From assembly GCA_036785705.1 (NCBI GenBank), contig JAWUZG010000056.1, forward strand, positions 1,613,001-1,677,000: 64,000 nucleotides of DNA, given 5' to 3'. A program made the position numbers and the translations under genes. This DNA is from Acanthornis magna. Lineage: Eukaryota; Chordata; Aves; Passeriformes; Acanthizidae. Shown here piece by piece: positions 24,801 to 34,926 of this stretch. How positions within the stretch are numbered: position 1 is the stretch's first letter; every line of letters begins with the position of its first letter. The notes under the pieces are model-generated. The model ran no database searches and was not told the DNA's origin. It worked only from the letters and a program-made list of their open reading frames with translations.

Positions 24801-27800
24801 TAATTCAGATCAGAGAAGATGCAGGATTTTCAAACACCACCTTCTCATCAGCTTGCAAAGGTCCCACTTATCTCACAAAATGCTGCAAGGCAAGGTTTCT
24901 ATCTAAATCTAAAAGAGGATTTTAAATGTGCAATGACTGCAAATTACAGAATTGTTTTCTTCACTTAGCTTGTCATAATCTGTAGCTAAGAGTCCAAAAG
25001 CACACTGCAAACAAAGCCCTGCGCAGGGGGATAATCCAATAAATTGACCTCTCTCAGTTCACTCAAAATCTGATGACCACTGACATCATGAGAGATTAAA
25101 AGAGAATTACAGGGCAGTAATATATTTCTGTAGCAGCAAATCTGCTCTTTGAAGGCTTTCTCTTTATAAACATTTGCTGAGGAGCCTTTGTGATAAGTGG
25201 AGCACACAGTATAATTAGGAAGTGTCATTGAAACAATCACCTGGGCAAGATCACTTCTGCCAGTGTATGCAAAAATCCCTTTATCTGCTCATGACTGATC
25301 AAAATGCAGATGTAACTCACAAAAGGAAGACAGATTCCATCAGCAAACTGATGGAGAAAAGAAGGTATTACTTAAATGAATCCTCAGAAAAAGCTTTGTC
25401 CATGTGCAAACTTCCATGTTATCTAGAATAAAGCTACAAATCTTCACAACAAAGGCACGTTGCCTATTTCCATTCTCCTCCTGACTCCCATAATATTTTA
25501 GGGAAGGGGCTGATCCTTATGAGGCCACAGTCACTGAATGTGCAGCCTCCATTTTCAAACTTGGATATTAATAGCAAATCACCCAATAAACAACCTCACT
25601 TTCCTCAGGATATCAATTGACAGGACCATGCAAAATTAGGTCATTTCTCAAAGAGCTTAATTGTCAGTGTTTCTGTTTGAGTACTGCTATGTTATACCTT
25701 TTCCTCAAAGTCATGCAGCAAACGAACGACAGAGATCTGAGACAATGATATCTCCCAGTTACAGTCTTGAAAGCTATTGCACAGAGGACATCTAAGCTAC
25801 AAGTGATACTATAAAAGGCTACATTCAGGATCCCGTGCAGCCAAAATGCAAATGGCTTTGGCTTCTTTCTTTGTTTGGGATGTGACCCAGACTAGGCTGT
25901 AGTAGTGAGCAGGGGCTGTAGATCCCTAAGCCCCCTTGTAAATCTGCTCATGGCAAAGAGTAAATTAAAGCATTAGGCCCATGCAACACACACGCATGCA
26001 TTATTACAGGCTCCTGAACTTCTACCAAGGCTGCTCTAATGAGGTCAGCAGCAACCCCCTCATACTGAGTTCAATATGAGTAGACCCTCCTTCTGATAAC
26101 TGATTTTACTTAAGATAACTCTCCAAAAGTTATAGAAAAGTTAAATGCGTAGGTAGTTTAACACTGTTCAATACAAGGCTAAGGCACACCACACATCTCA
26201 GCATTCCACTGCAAAATATCTTTCCAAATCTGTTTTGACCCTTCTCACCTACTATGTTTAATTTTAAAAGTCAGCAAAATCATTTAAAAAATGTTCACTC
26301 GCTCATCTAGGCTCCACAGTTCACCAGTTTTAATCAACTACATCAGGATTTTTCTGAGGAGGGAATGTAGAATAGAAACCATGCTTGAACCCCCACCAAT
26401 GTTCTGATCTTTGACCCTTGCTACAATTGATTCTGAGAACCCCTGTGTGATACGTGAACTGTGGAAAATGTGGTCAGAGGCTGTTTTTAAAGCCCCTCTT
26501 CAGTAATCATCCACTTAAAAACGTTTGTGTGTTACAGATTAAACTTAAATCTATAGAGGCATGAGCGGCCATGAAAGCAGCAATGCACCTAAAGTTTGAA
26601 TATAAATGTGTCTCATTTGAATAGCCAATATTTGTAAGCAGCACCCTTTAACTTTGTAAAGAGCAGGCCTTTTGTTCTTTTGACTTACATAAGTGATTGA
26701 TAGCTCATTAATGTCCCTGACAAAAACACACAGCAACAACAAAAACATTATGGGTATAATAAAGGAAAGAAAAGGCACTTAATTCCAGATGATAATTTTC
26801 AGACAATTAAAGGAAATATATACTTTTGTGCTATCTTCTGATCTCGATTGCTCAAATGCTAATCCAAGAATTATAGTTTATGAATGTAGAGTTGTAGATA
26901 CAGATATTTTGACTCTCTGTATGCATTACAATCCTAAAGTACAACACAATACAAAGTTACAGTCAAGACAAATAAATGTGGACTTTGATGGGGAACTACC
27001 CATTGAAATAGGGTAGTTCCCTCCCTTGCTTGCATATTCCATGTAATTTGTATCTACATTGTTCAGTAATTCTAAAAATGCAGCACTGAAATCCCAGCAA
27101 GTGCATCAGATGAGATTAGAATAAACAGCTCCGATAAAAGTAGTTGCAACGTTCTAGTTTTCAAACCATCTTTTTTATAAAGCATAACTCGATCCTCCTT
27201 GCCTTCCTTGGCTGAAAGGATTCTTTTCTAAACAAGACTTTAGACCTGCATCTGTCATTGTGTGAGCCAAATATTATTTATCTACTAATAAGAGCATCTT
27301 ATTAGTTCTAATAAGTTCTCCATCCTGCAAGGAGCTAAGGAGATCTGAAGGCAACAGAAGGTAAAGAAAACCATTGCTAACTAAATTGTGTGTTCTCAGC
27401 ATCTGTGTGCCAGAGGACATGATGTGACTTGGAAGACCATCATTTTACTCCAAGGAAATATCTTTGAAGAACATAAGGAAGTCTTCTGCCAGGATGCAAG
27501 AAAGATTGATAATTGTACAGTAATATGGTTTCTATTTTAGCTCTGTGGTAGTCATGGCAATTAAACACTGGATTTTTATCATTATATGAGATAATAAATG
27601 CATTTTATTTAATATGCCGTGCTGAAGAGAAAAATATATCCCTCCACTAGTAAAATATCATCATCAAATGGATCCCTTAAGCAATGCAGCATATTAGATC
27701 AAAATTATGTGGCAAAGCTCCAATATTTATGCAGCCAATATTAACAAAGTAAAACTAATTCCTTACCCCCTGCCTGTTACCCCAAGCCTTTCTTCAATTT

Positions 27801-30800
27801 GTGCCTCAGGCTAACACAGTTTAGATTCTTTCTTGCAACGTCTTTCAAATGGGGTATGACTTTTCTTGATTTCTTCTGCAAATGTATCTAATAGCTAACA
27901 AGGAGCCTCAAGACTTCTTGAAGGATTTCTTTGGATAGTGAAACAGAAGCAGAGCCTTACTGAAGTACATCAGAAAGAGTAAAGGAACAGAAAACATTTC
28001 TTAGGTAAGTGGGGAGATTTGAGAAGTGTGAAGATGGGAACTGTCAAATATTTGAAGCAATATGGGCAGCAAAACTGAATGAGAATTAATTTCAGGTCCT
28101 AAAGATCCATAAGAATGCTCTGAGGGTGGAAGAAGAAAGAAAGGAGAAGACAAAGATCTCTTCTTCTCATTTTTATCTTGGTTTTGAAGAAGTAAGATGT
28201 AAGTGGGGGTTTGCAGACTCAGATCCAAGGAAATTTGCCAAGCATAAAATAAAATAATCTAAGTCGAATCTTTGTTCACTGGAGTGATGAAAAACCCAAA
28301 CACAGTGGAGAAGCAAGAGATCAAAAGAGTCTTCTCACTAAGGGCTCTTATTCTTACCTTGTTCCCTTTTATAGCTGCTGAACACACCTCAGCCAATCCC
28401 TTCAAATAGTTTAGCTTCTAAAGACCAATTGTCTGAAGGAATGTTCCAGGGCTTTAAAATTAGGGATCACAGAGAAGAAAATGTAGCTTATCCTCTTCTG
28501 TCTCCCTCTAAACAGTAGAACATTTTGCTGCCTCTGAGAAGGGGTAATTTTGACCATTTCAGCTTCTCCAAAGGACCAGAGATCTCACACCACCATTACT
28601 CCCAGAAATACCTCATTGCTGAGCTTTAGGGTGTCAGATTTTGAACATCGACCCACATAGTTAAAGGATCTGTACAGTCAGTCCCATCAAAAGACTCATG
28701 AGGACAAAATTATTGTCATAATAGTTAATAAAGCAAAAGAGGCCACTATGCTCAAAAAAGAGGTAGGAGGATGAAACTATCGTATTGAATAGTAAAAAAC
28801 TCAGAGAGAAGGATCTGGATCACTTGGAAACAAAAGCCATGTTTTCATAATGGCCACAGTAAAATCACACATTGCAACAAATGAAAATAGTCCCAGCTTG
28901 CCAGAGAGGGGAAGGGGATCAGTCTGGGGAACTGGAAACCAGGAAAGACTTAACAAAGCCCTTGCATGCAAATCAGAACCATTTTAGATAAGAGTAGGGA
29001 GATGAAATCACTGCAATATCAGGTGCTAGATTGCTAGCAAAACAGTATGTGCCATTCTGGTTTTCTTAGTTTTAGGAGGGAAATTGATAAATTGGAGTGG
29101 GTTAAAAAAGCACTCAAATAATGATTCAATGAAAGCTTCCTTTACATTGCAAGGTACAAGGTCTTCCAGTGGTTTAGCTTAGCAACCAGAAAGTTCTTCT
29201 AAGGGGTGGCTTGATCACTGGTGTTAAGGGAAATATTTGCAGTAACAAATTTTAGGCTTACTATTCAGGTTCTTTTATACACAGTATGTAGTGACTGGAA
29301 GTTGAATCTACCCATTCACAGATTAGAAGTAATGTGTATATTTTAATGGCAAGGAAATTAACCAGTAAATCAACTTATCAAAAGTTCTGAGTTCCTATAA
29401 ATGGAAATATTTTCATAAGAAGCAAGTTGTTCTAATTTATATCCTAATTGGAGAAATAATTAATTCAGAAAAGTTCAACAGGCTGTATTAAACAAGAAAA
29501 AAGGTTAGATGGCTTTAAATCTTTGGATCACTCTGGTTTCTTATCCAACTTCATTATTCTTCCCCAGCAGGGTAAGTTCACATTGCTGCTTGCGGGAGGC
29601 AATTGTATTATGAGCGGCTCTCTTGCTTTGCTCAGAGCATTTCACTTTGTTTAACAGCTGCCTCATTAGCTTGTTGCTTAAATAATAAACTACAGAAATG
29701 TACTGTTAGAAAGATGAAAAAGTTATAGTTGAGAATATATTTTATCCACTGCATTACATATAAAGATGCAAAGCAGAGATGAAAGTACCTTGCCTCTTAA
29801 AGTTTTGTGATAATATAAAGAATTCCAATGGTTGAGTCAAAATAAATTATGCAGCATTGGAGTATTCATTCATTAGAAACCAGTGTGATTTCAATAACAG
29901 CATGCATGTCCTCATAAGGGGTGGGTGAACAGTTCCAAGATGTCTGGAATCATATTAACACCTTAAAAGCTTTTTGTTTATACTTGGTTAGGTTTGAGTC
30001 CTGTTTTCGTTTCAGATGCAATCTTAAAAACAGAACTCCATCTGCTTTAGAGAAACACTGGGGAGGCTGTTTGTTTTTTAAAGTGCAGAGGTTTAGTTAG
30101 TGTGATAGTTCGAAATAAAACCTCCCTGCTTTGATGGTTTCTTACTCACCGCCCCAGCAGCCTGTCTTCCATGTCCAAACTGATGAGGCGTAACAGTCTA
30201 ATCAACTATTTATCCGGAATTCACTAGTAGGAGCGTGTGCAATAAAATGATTCTGAACTCAAGCTGAACTGCGCTACTGTGTCTTTACTCAGGTCTGGAT
30301 ACCGGTAAATTAATGTGGAGTGACTACTGAGGAAAAATTCAGTGAAGAGAACTCTAACAGAAGTATAATATAAATAACCAAACCGTGCGTGATTGATGGT
30401 GAGCACGGCCAGGCAGTTGCAGAGGTGCTGCTCAGAATGCCCACAGGTCCCCTGCTGCCAGATGGAAGGGGATGGGGGCAACTGGGGCATGCTGACTGGG
30501 GGGATGCTGACTGACAGCAAATGTGCAAATCTGTGTATTTCTGAGAAACTCATGAAGGCAATTCTGAACCTGATCAGGAGATGATCAGAGAATTGGGGAA
30601 GGTGACATAGGTAGGGGAGGAAATTACGTATTTTTCATAAACAGAAGAGATTAGAGCATGCTAGCAACATGCATATCTTTCCTGCTATATGCCATGTGAC
30701 TGTGGATAAGAAGCAACATTATGCACATGTCTAAAAAAGAAGATTCTCCAGAAATTAGGTCAATGCCTTGATCTCACTTTCACCAGAGAAAATCTGCAAT

Positions 30801-33800
30801 AAATCAAGCAAATTCTTTGATGATGTTGTGAATTTACAGAGCAGAAGTGCCCTACTTGTGATTATTCTACCAGTACCAGTATGGTGAAAGTTATAACAAT
30901 CAAAAGCCAGTCAGAACATGCATATAATCTCCATTTGTTCTTTAAAAAAAATAAAAAGAAAGGAAAAACAGCAATGTATTATTGTAAGGTAGAGGATTAT
31001 GAAAATGGTAGTGTTCCAGATGGATTTAGGTGAGGAAAAATAGTAAGTCATTCTGCGTGGTAACAAAATAACCTGTTAATATGGTGCATGTATTGAGTGG
31101 GTTCAAGGTTCTTACCAAAATCAGCTCATCATTAGCTAATTCTCGAGTCCAGTATGTTTTGGGACCATCTCCCTCAATAAGAGTTTGTTTGCAATAGATC
31201 TTGTTTTCATTCTCCCAAGTGGCCAAACTCTGCAGGCAAGAAAACCATTAGGAAATACATTAATTATATTCTCCAGCAGCATGAGACAGAGACAACAATG
31301 AGCAGTAGTGAGAATAATTGCTGCAGTAAAGGAGCAACACATTGATAAATAAATACAAAGGGAAAAAGACATCAGTGGAAAGTGGCGAAATCAAAATTAA
31401 GGTGTGATGGGGCATTTTGGGAAGAGGTATATATTAATTACAAAGCAATTGCAAATGTGTCTTTTCAGTGTGAAGCCACTCAGTTGCCATCAAATGCTTG
31501 ATGTTGAAAAGTGCAATTTAGGAACATGCTAATGTAGTGTCTACATTCCCAAGCATCTTTGTACACATGTGATTTGATTTGACATGTTATTTATCACTAC
31601 AAAGTCCCCTTGGAGTAAGACCATAAACAATTGTATATATCATGTTGTGATCATAAATAATGCAGTATTTGTCACTTAAACCTCTCCTGCTCTATAGCAC
31701 TATGCCAAGTTAACTGTGTATTAAATATATTGTGCTAACAAACTATAATAAATCACAACTAAATTAAAGAAACATTGTTAGAATTCGAGTGTTTGTGACA
31801 TTACTTTTTTTAAGATTGTGAGTCTGGAGATTGAAATACCCTTGGGCATTTTTCAAAGCATTTCAATAATGGCTATGAAACCAGTGAAAAATAGAAGAAT
31901 CCAAAACTACAGGATTTTGTTTAACTTTCACAGACACGCAAGCCCTGACTCTGTTGCTTTTCACTCTAGCACTGAACTACTCCACAGTGCAATGGAACAG
32001 CTGTGCAGAAGGATGCCCTGTAATGAATGTTCAAGTAATCGCTTTATAACTACACAGGGGAGACATTTATTAGTCTGTGATTATATACATATACATACAC
32101 ATACACGTGTGTGTGTGTGCGTGCATACATATGCCTAAATTCAAGTTAACACTTCCCAGACTTTACAAGGGAAAAAACCCTTTACCTTGGTTTAAAATTA
32201 GCTGTTTAGTTTTTAAATATTTTTCAAAACAATAGATTTTATATGCCAACAAGCCATCTCAATTGGCAGTTATAGAAGCTGTGCCTTGAAGTGTAGCTAC
32301 ATATGAGTCCCCCTTTGTCTGCATGAGCAATGGATCAAGTTAGTTGGCAGAACAAAACCCTCTACCCCATAAAGTACATAAAAATCTATCACCAGTCAGC
32401 AGTTTTGCCAGCTATTGCAAATTACATTCTGGAGTATTATTTTATTATCTGTCAGTTTCTGCTCCGTGGCCACATCTTGGTTATATACACACAGCCGTAC
32501 AACTTATTCCTGAGAGTGGACTATAAATAATTTCACAACACATGGAAAAAATTCACTACTTCACAAAACACATTTCTTTCAGGTTTTTCCAACTTTCATA
32601 TCTTGCGGCCATAATTATTGTTTTTCCATCTGCACCAATAAATCCTTCTCTAGAAAGCAGGTCACATTTATTGTATATGCATTATGTATGAAGACACTAC
32701 AATACTACTTTTGCCGAACAAGATAAATTAACAAAGCCAGCAACATTTCCTGAACAAACTGTTAAATATACGATAACTCATCCTAGAGACCAAGTGGCTG
32801 TTCTAAATATTCACTGACTCCCAGAATCTGCTTCCTTTTTCATAAATTTTTGTTGACAGCAATTGCACTGACGACAGTAAGTTCCGAATTTTTAGTGATG
32901 CAAATGGTCTCAGAAGCTGACCCAAGAATTAGGAGAGATCACATTTTGGAAAGAAAACTATTTCACCAGCACTGGGTACTTCTTAAACTGGATCCTCATT
33001 TGAGACTACATTCTGGTACTCTTTATTTGTACTTCCTTACTTCAGAGTTTTACATATACTTATATACACTTCTTTTGTAAGAGTGACGGTAAAGTGCCCA
33101 AAGAAAGCATAACTAACCCACACCTTCAACAATGCTTTTCAAAACACAGCTATGACCACAGCCCAGCTCCCCAACACCTCAGATCCCACATGTCTACACC
33201 AGTAAGGACCTGGTGTCAGATGCTGCTGACTTGAATCCCCCTCCATGGCCATAGAAGTGATTACAAACATGAGGAGATGGGTCTCTCACACAGAATCAAG
33301 CCCAAAACATTCCGGTGAATATCCTCTAATGCACTTCTGCTCAAAGAGATGGTGTAACTATGGCTGGTATAATACCAGCTGAAAGCCTGTCTTACACTGT
33401 TAAAGAGTTATGTGACCAGCAAACTGGAGACACGCACTTGCAAGGGCGTGAAAGAGGATTTCAGCCCCAAACTACCAACTCTCTGTGGTCCTGCTTGTGC
33501 ACTCATCTGATTCAATCTAGGACAAAAGCTATGTCAGATTTGTGCACTAAATCCTGACTCTTGAGGTCTCTCTTGCTCCACCATTTCCCATGTTTCTGTC
33601 AGGGACAGAGGTTGGGGAGAGCTTTCACTGCAGCTGAGGTCTTCAGGGGAAAGGGAAGCAAACAGAGCAGAATTAACCCTGCCAGGCTGGCAACCAGGTA
33701 CTTGAACTCTGCTTTTTGAACCTGTCATGTTCTGTGGCCTTCAGATTTCAGTTTTATCCTGCAAGAGGGACAAGAGCAGTGGTGACCATCAAGAACCCCT

Positions 33801-34683
33801 ACGAGTGCTTCTGACAAGAAGAGGGTGGAGGGCAGCAATGCCACTGTCTGGCGACATGGGCAGCAGATGTGTTTGTCCCATCTAAAAGAAGTTGGTAACA
33901 CACACACACACATGCACACAAGCATGCACATGCCCCCTGCTCTCCTCCTACCCTGCACTTTCGTCCATCCACCGTCTCCTCCTCAAAGCTCTCCCCGATT
34001 TTGAAGTTGATCTCAGTGGTGCGGACAGTGGTGGAAGTTTTGATGTAGAACTGGTCCCCATCCTGGCGGATCTCCACATGGGGTTTGGAGGCGGCTGCCA
34101 CCGCCACTTTCCTGAGCATGGCATTGACACCTGGGCGAAGCAGGGAGGAAGCAGAGCTTGAAGTCGCCAGCCGTGCCCTGGGCTGACCTCGGCCAGCATC
34201 ACGCAGATCGGGCAGCGGGGCGAGGGGCCGGGGCACAGCCCGTAGCCCTACGGCTCAGCTGCCGCGCTCCGAAGCTGCGGCGCTCCGGCAGGCTCCGCAC
34301 GGCCGGCACACGCGGGCTCTCGCAGAGATCCCCGCGGCACAGCGCCCGGCCAGCGGCAGCCCCGTTCCCCGGGCAGGACTGCCGGCGCTCGCAGGTGAGG
34401 CGGGGACCATGCCGTGCCTCGACCGCCCCTCCCCGGGTAGTGCTCTGAGCCATCCCCCGCACCGGCGGGAGCCTCTCCCGCCCGCGGCCGACGCGCGGAG
34501 CTCTCCCGGGTGCCCGGCCCGGGAGACATGGGGCACCGGAGCGCGGCTGCAGCTGCCACCCCGTGTCCCCGCCCGCGGGACACGGCCCGCTGCCCGGCTC
34601 CCCCGCGCCTCACCCAGCGCCTTGAGTAGCTCGTCGAAATTCTCGCTGCTCCTCATCTTCCAAGTGCCGGCGAAGTTGGGCAT
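21768..34683 (-). CDS. CRABP1: CRABP1, cellular retinoic acid binding protein 1, complete, four exons
   Basis: CRABP1 is a small cytosolic beta-barrel lipocalin-fold protein of the FABP/CRBP family that binds all-trans retinoic acid and controls its availability and breakdown. Coding exons are 34683-34614 (70 nt), 34130-33952 (179), 31229-31116 (114) and 21818-21768 (51). They total 414 nt, giving 137 residues plus TAA, exactly the family length and exon pattern. Exon 1 opens [20 protein letters not shown], the FABP signature including NFAGTW. Exon 3 holds [14 protein letters not shown] and exon 4 [10 protein letters not shown]; these supply the two arginines and the tyrosine that bind the retinoate carboxylate. 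All junctions use GT-AG and keep frame. Differences from the human protein that I recall include NFKIGESF and the [11 protein letters not shown] segment. Intron 3 is 9.3 kb. CRABP2 is excluded by the ELANDELIL and [10 protein letters not shown] details and by synteny. Confidence 0.98.
27540..27760. promoter_or_regulatory. Candidate conserved element in CRABP1 intron 3
   Basis: AT-rich, repeat-free block with GGCAATTAAACACTGG, GATAATAAATGCATTTTATT and CCAATATTTATGCAGCC motifs (homeodomain-, Hox- and NF-Y-like cores). Position inside a developmentally regulated gene makes an enhancer plausible. Inference only. Confidence 0.28.
29570..29720. promoter_or_regulatory. Candidate conserved element in CRABP1 intron 3
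   Basis: Compact unique block with GGCAATTGTATTATGAG, CCTCATTAGCTTGTTGC and a TTTAACAGCTGCC E-box. Pattern-based suggestion of an enhancer. Confidence 0.22.
31116..31229 (-). CDS. CRABP1: CRABP1 coding exon 3
   Basis: 38 residues from [10 protein letters not shown] to ELANDELIL, phase 0 at both ends. Acceptor CTGCAG ends at 31230 and donor GTAAG begins at 31115. It contains the first ligand-binding arginine in WTRE. Confidence 0.97.
31400..31790. promoter_or_regulatory. Candidate conserved element in CRABP1 intron 2
   Basis: About 390 bp of AT-rich unique sequence starting 170 bp upstream of exon 3. Motifs include ATATTAATTACAAAGC, GTGATTTGATTTGACATG and CATAAATAATGCAG. The dense homeodomain/TALE-like cores resemble vertebrate enhancers; conservation was not tested. 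Confidence 0.3.
32083..32130. repeat. TA/CA/TG compound microsatellite
   Basis: Alternating purine-pyrimidine run with a (GT) core at 32106-32119 flanked by ATACATATACAT. Intronic simple repeat with potential left-handed DNA character. Confidence 0.85.
33897..33937. repeat. CA microsatellite beside the CRABP1 exon 2 donor
   Basis: Eight CA units followed by an imperfect tail of CA and ATGCACA units. It begins about 15 bp into intron 2 from the donor at 33951 (minus strand). Confidence 0.85.
33952..34130 (-). CDS. CRABP1: CRABP1 coding exon 2
   Basis: 179 nt encoding [14 protein letters not shown] through [11 protein letters not shown]. Acceptor CGCCCAG ends at 34131 and donor GTAGGA begins at 33951. 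The helix II and beta strand region is near identical to mammalian CRABP1. Confidence 0.97.
34131..34613 (-). other. CRABP1: CRABP1 intron 1 (483 bp), CpG-rich
   Basis: Short first intron lying almost wholly within the CpG island. It is stop-poor because of its GC content, which generates several long spurious ORFs in both strands. Confidence 0.9.
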
Positions 34684-34850
34684 GGCGGGGCGGGCGCTGC
34701 GGAGGGCGGCGGGGACGCGGCGCTGCTGCTCGCTCTCCGGCTCAGGCACCTTGTGAGTGGGGCGGACCGCGGCGGCAGCGGCAGGGAGAGCGGGGCACAC
34801 CCACCCGGCCCCCCACCCCTTCCCCCGGGCCAGCACCACGCCACCAGACA
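34190..34850 (-). promoter_or_regulatory. CRABP1: CpG-island promoter of CRABP1
   Basis: High GC and dense CpG spanning intron 1, exon 1 and about 170 bp upstream of the ATG. A GC box (GGGGCGG at 34757-34763) lies about 75 bp upstream of the start codon. I see no convincing TATA box. CpG-island regulation of CRABP1 is well known in mammals; here it is inferred from composition. Confidence 0.7.
34614..34683 (-). CDS. CRABP1: CRABP1 coding exon 1
   Basis: 70 nt from the ATG at 34683-34681 to CTGG|GTGAGG. It encodes the FABP family N-terminal signature. The start is fixed by the invariant MPNFAGTW; a longer in-frame stop-free extension upstream is not expected from the family. Confidence 0.97.
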
Positions 34851-34868
34851 GCCGGCCCCCTCCCAGCC

Positions 34869-34926
34869 ATGGCCATCCATCCATCCATCCATCCATGCAT
34901 CCATCCTGTCCTCTCCATCCATCACT
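34869..34926. repeat. CCAT tetranucleotide microsatellite upstream of CRABP1
   Basis: Seven near-perfect CCAT units at 34873-34904 with one C-to-G interruption, then a degenerate CCATCCAT remnant up to 34922. It sits about 190 bp upstream of the CRABP1 ATG. Confidence 0.88.

Larger units (their letters stand above)
21819..31115 (-). other. CRABP1: CRABP1 intron 3 (9.3 kb)
   Basis: Long last intron bounded by GTAAG at 31115 and CCAG at 21819. No nested gene or repeat family was recognised. It contains AT-rich unique blocks (around 27540-27760 and 29570-29720) that may be regulatory, and a 7-bp-arm inverted repeat AATAAAGGGCTTTATT at 24315-24330. Confidence 0.9.
31230..33951 (-). other. CRABP1: CRABP1 intron 2 (2.7 kb)
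   Basis: Between exons 2 and 3. It holds a TG/CA microsatellite (32083-32130), a CA microsatellite next to the exon 2 donor (33897-33937) and an AT-rich block at 31400-31790. No coding sequence was found. Confidence 0.92.

Noticed and set aside
34255..34896. 213-codon minus-strand frame containing CRABP1 exon 1
   Set aside because: It is exon 1 extended into the CpG-rich intron 1 and the promoter; the family protein starts at MPNFAGTW and splices after 70 nt.
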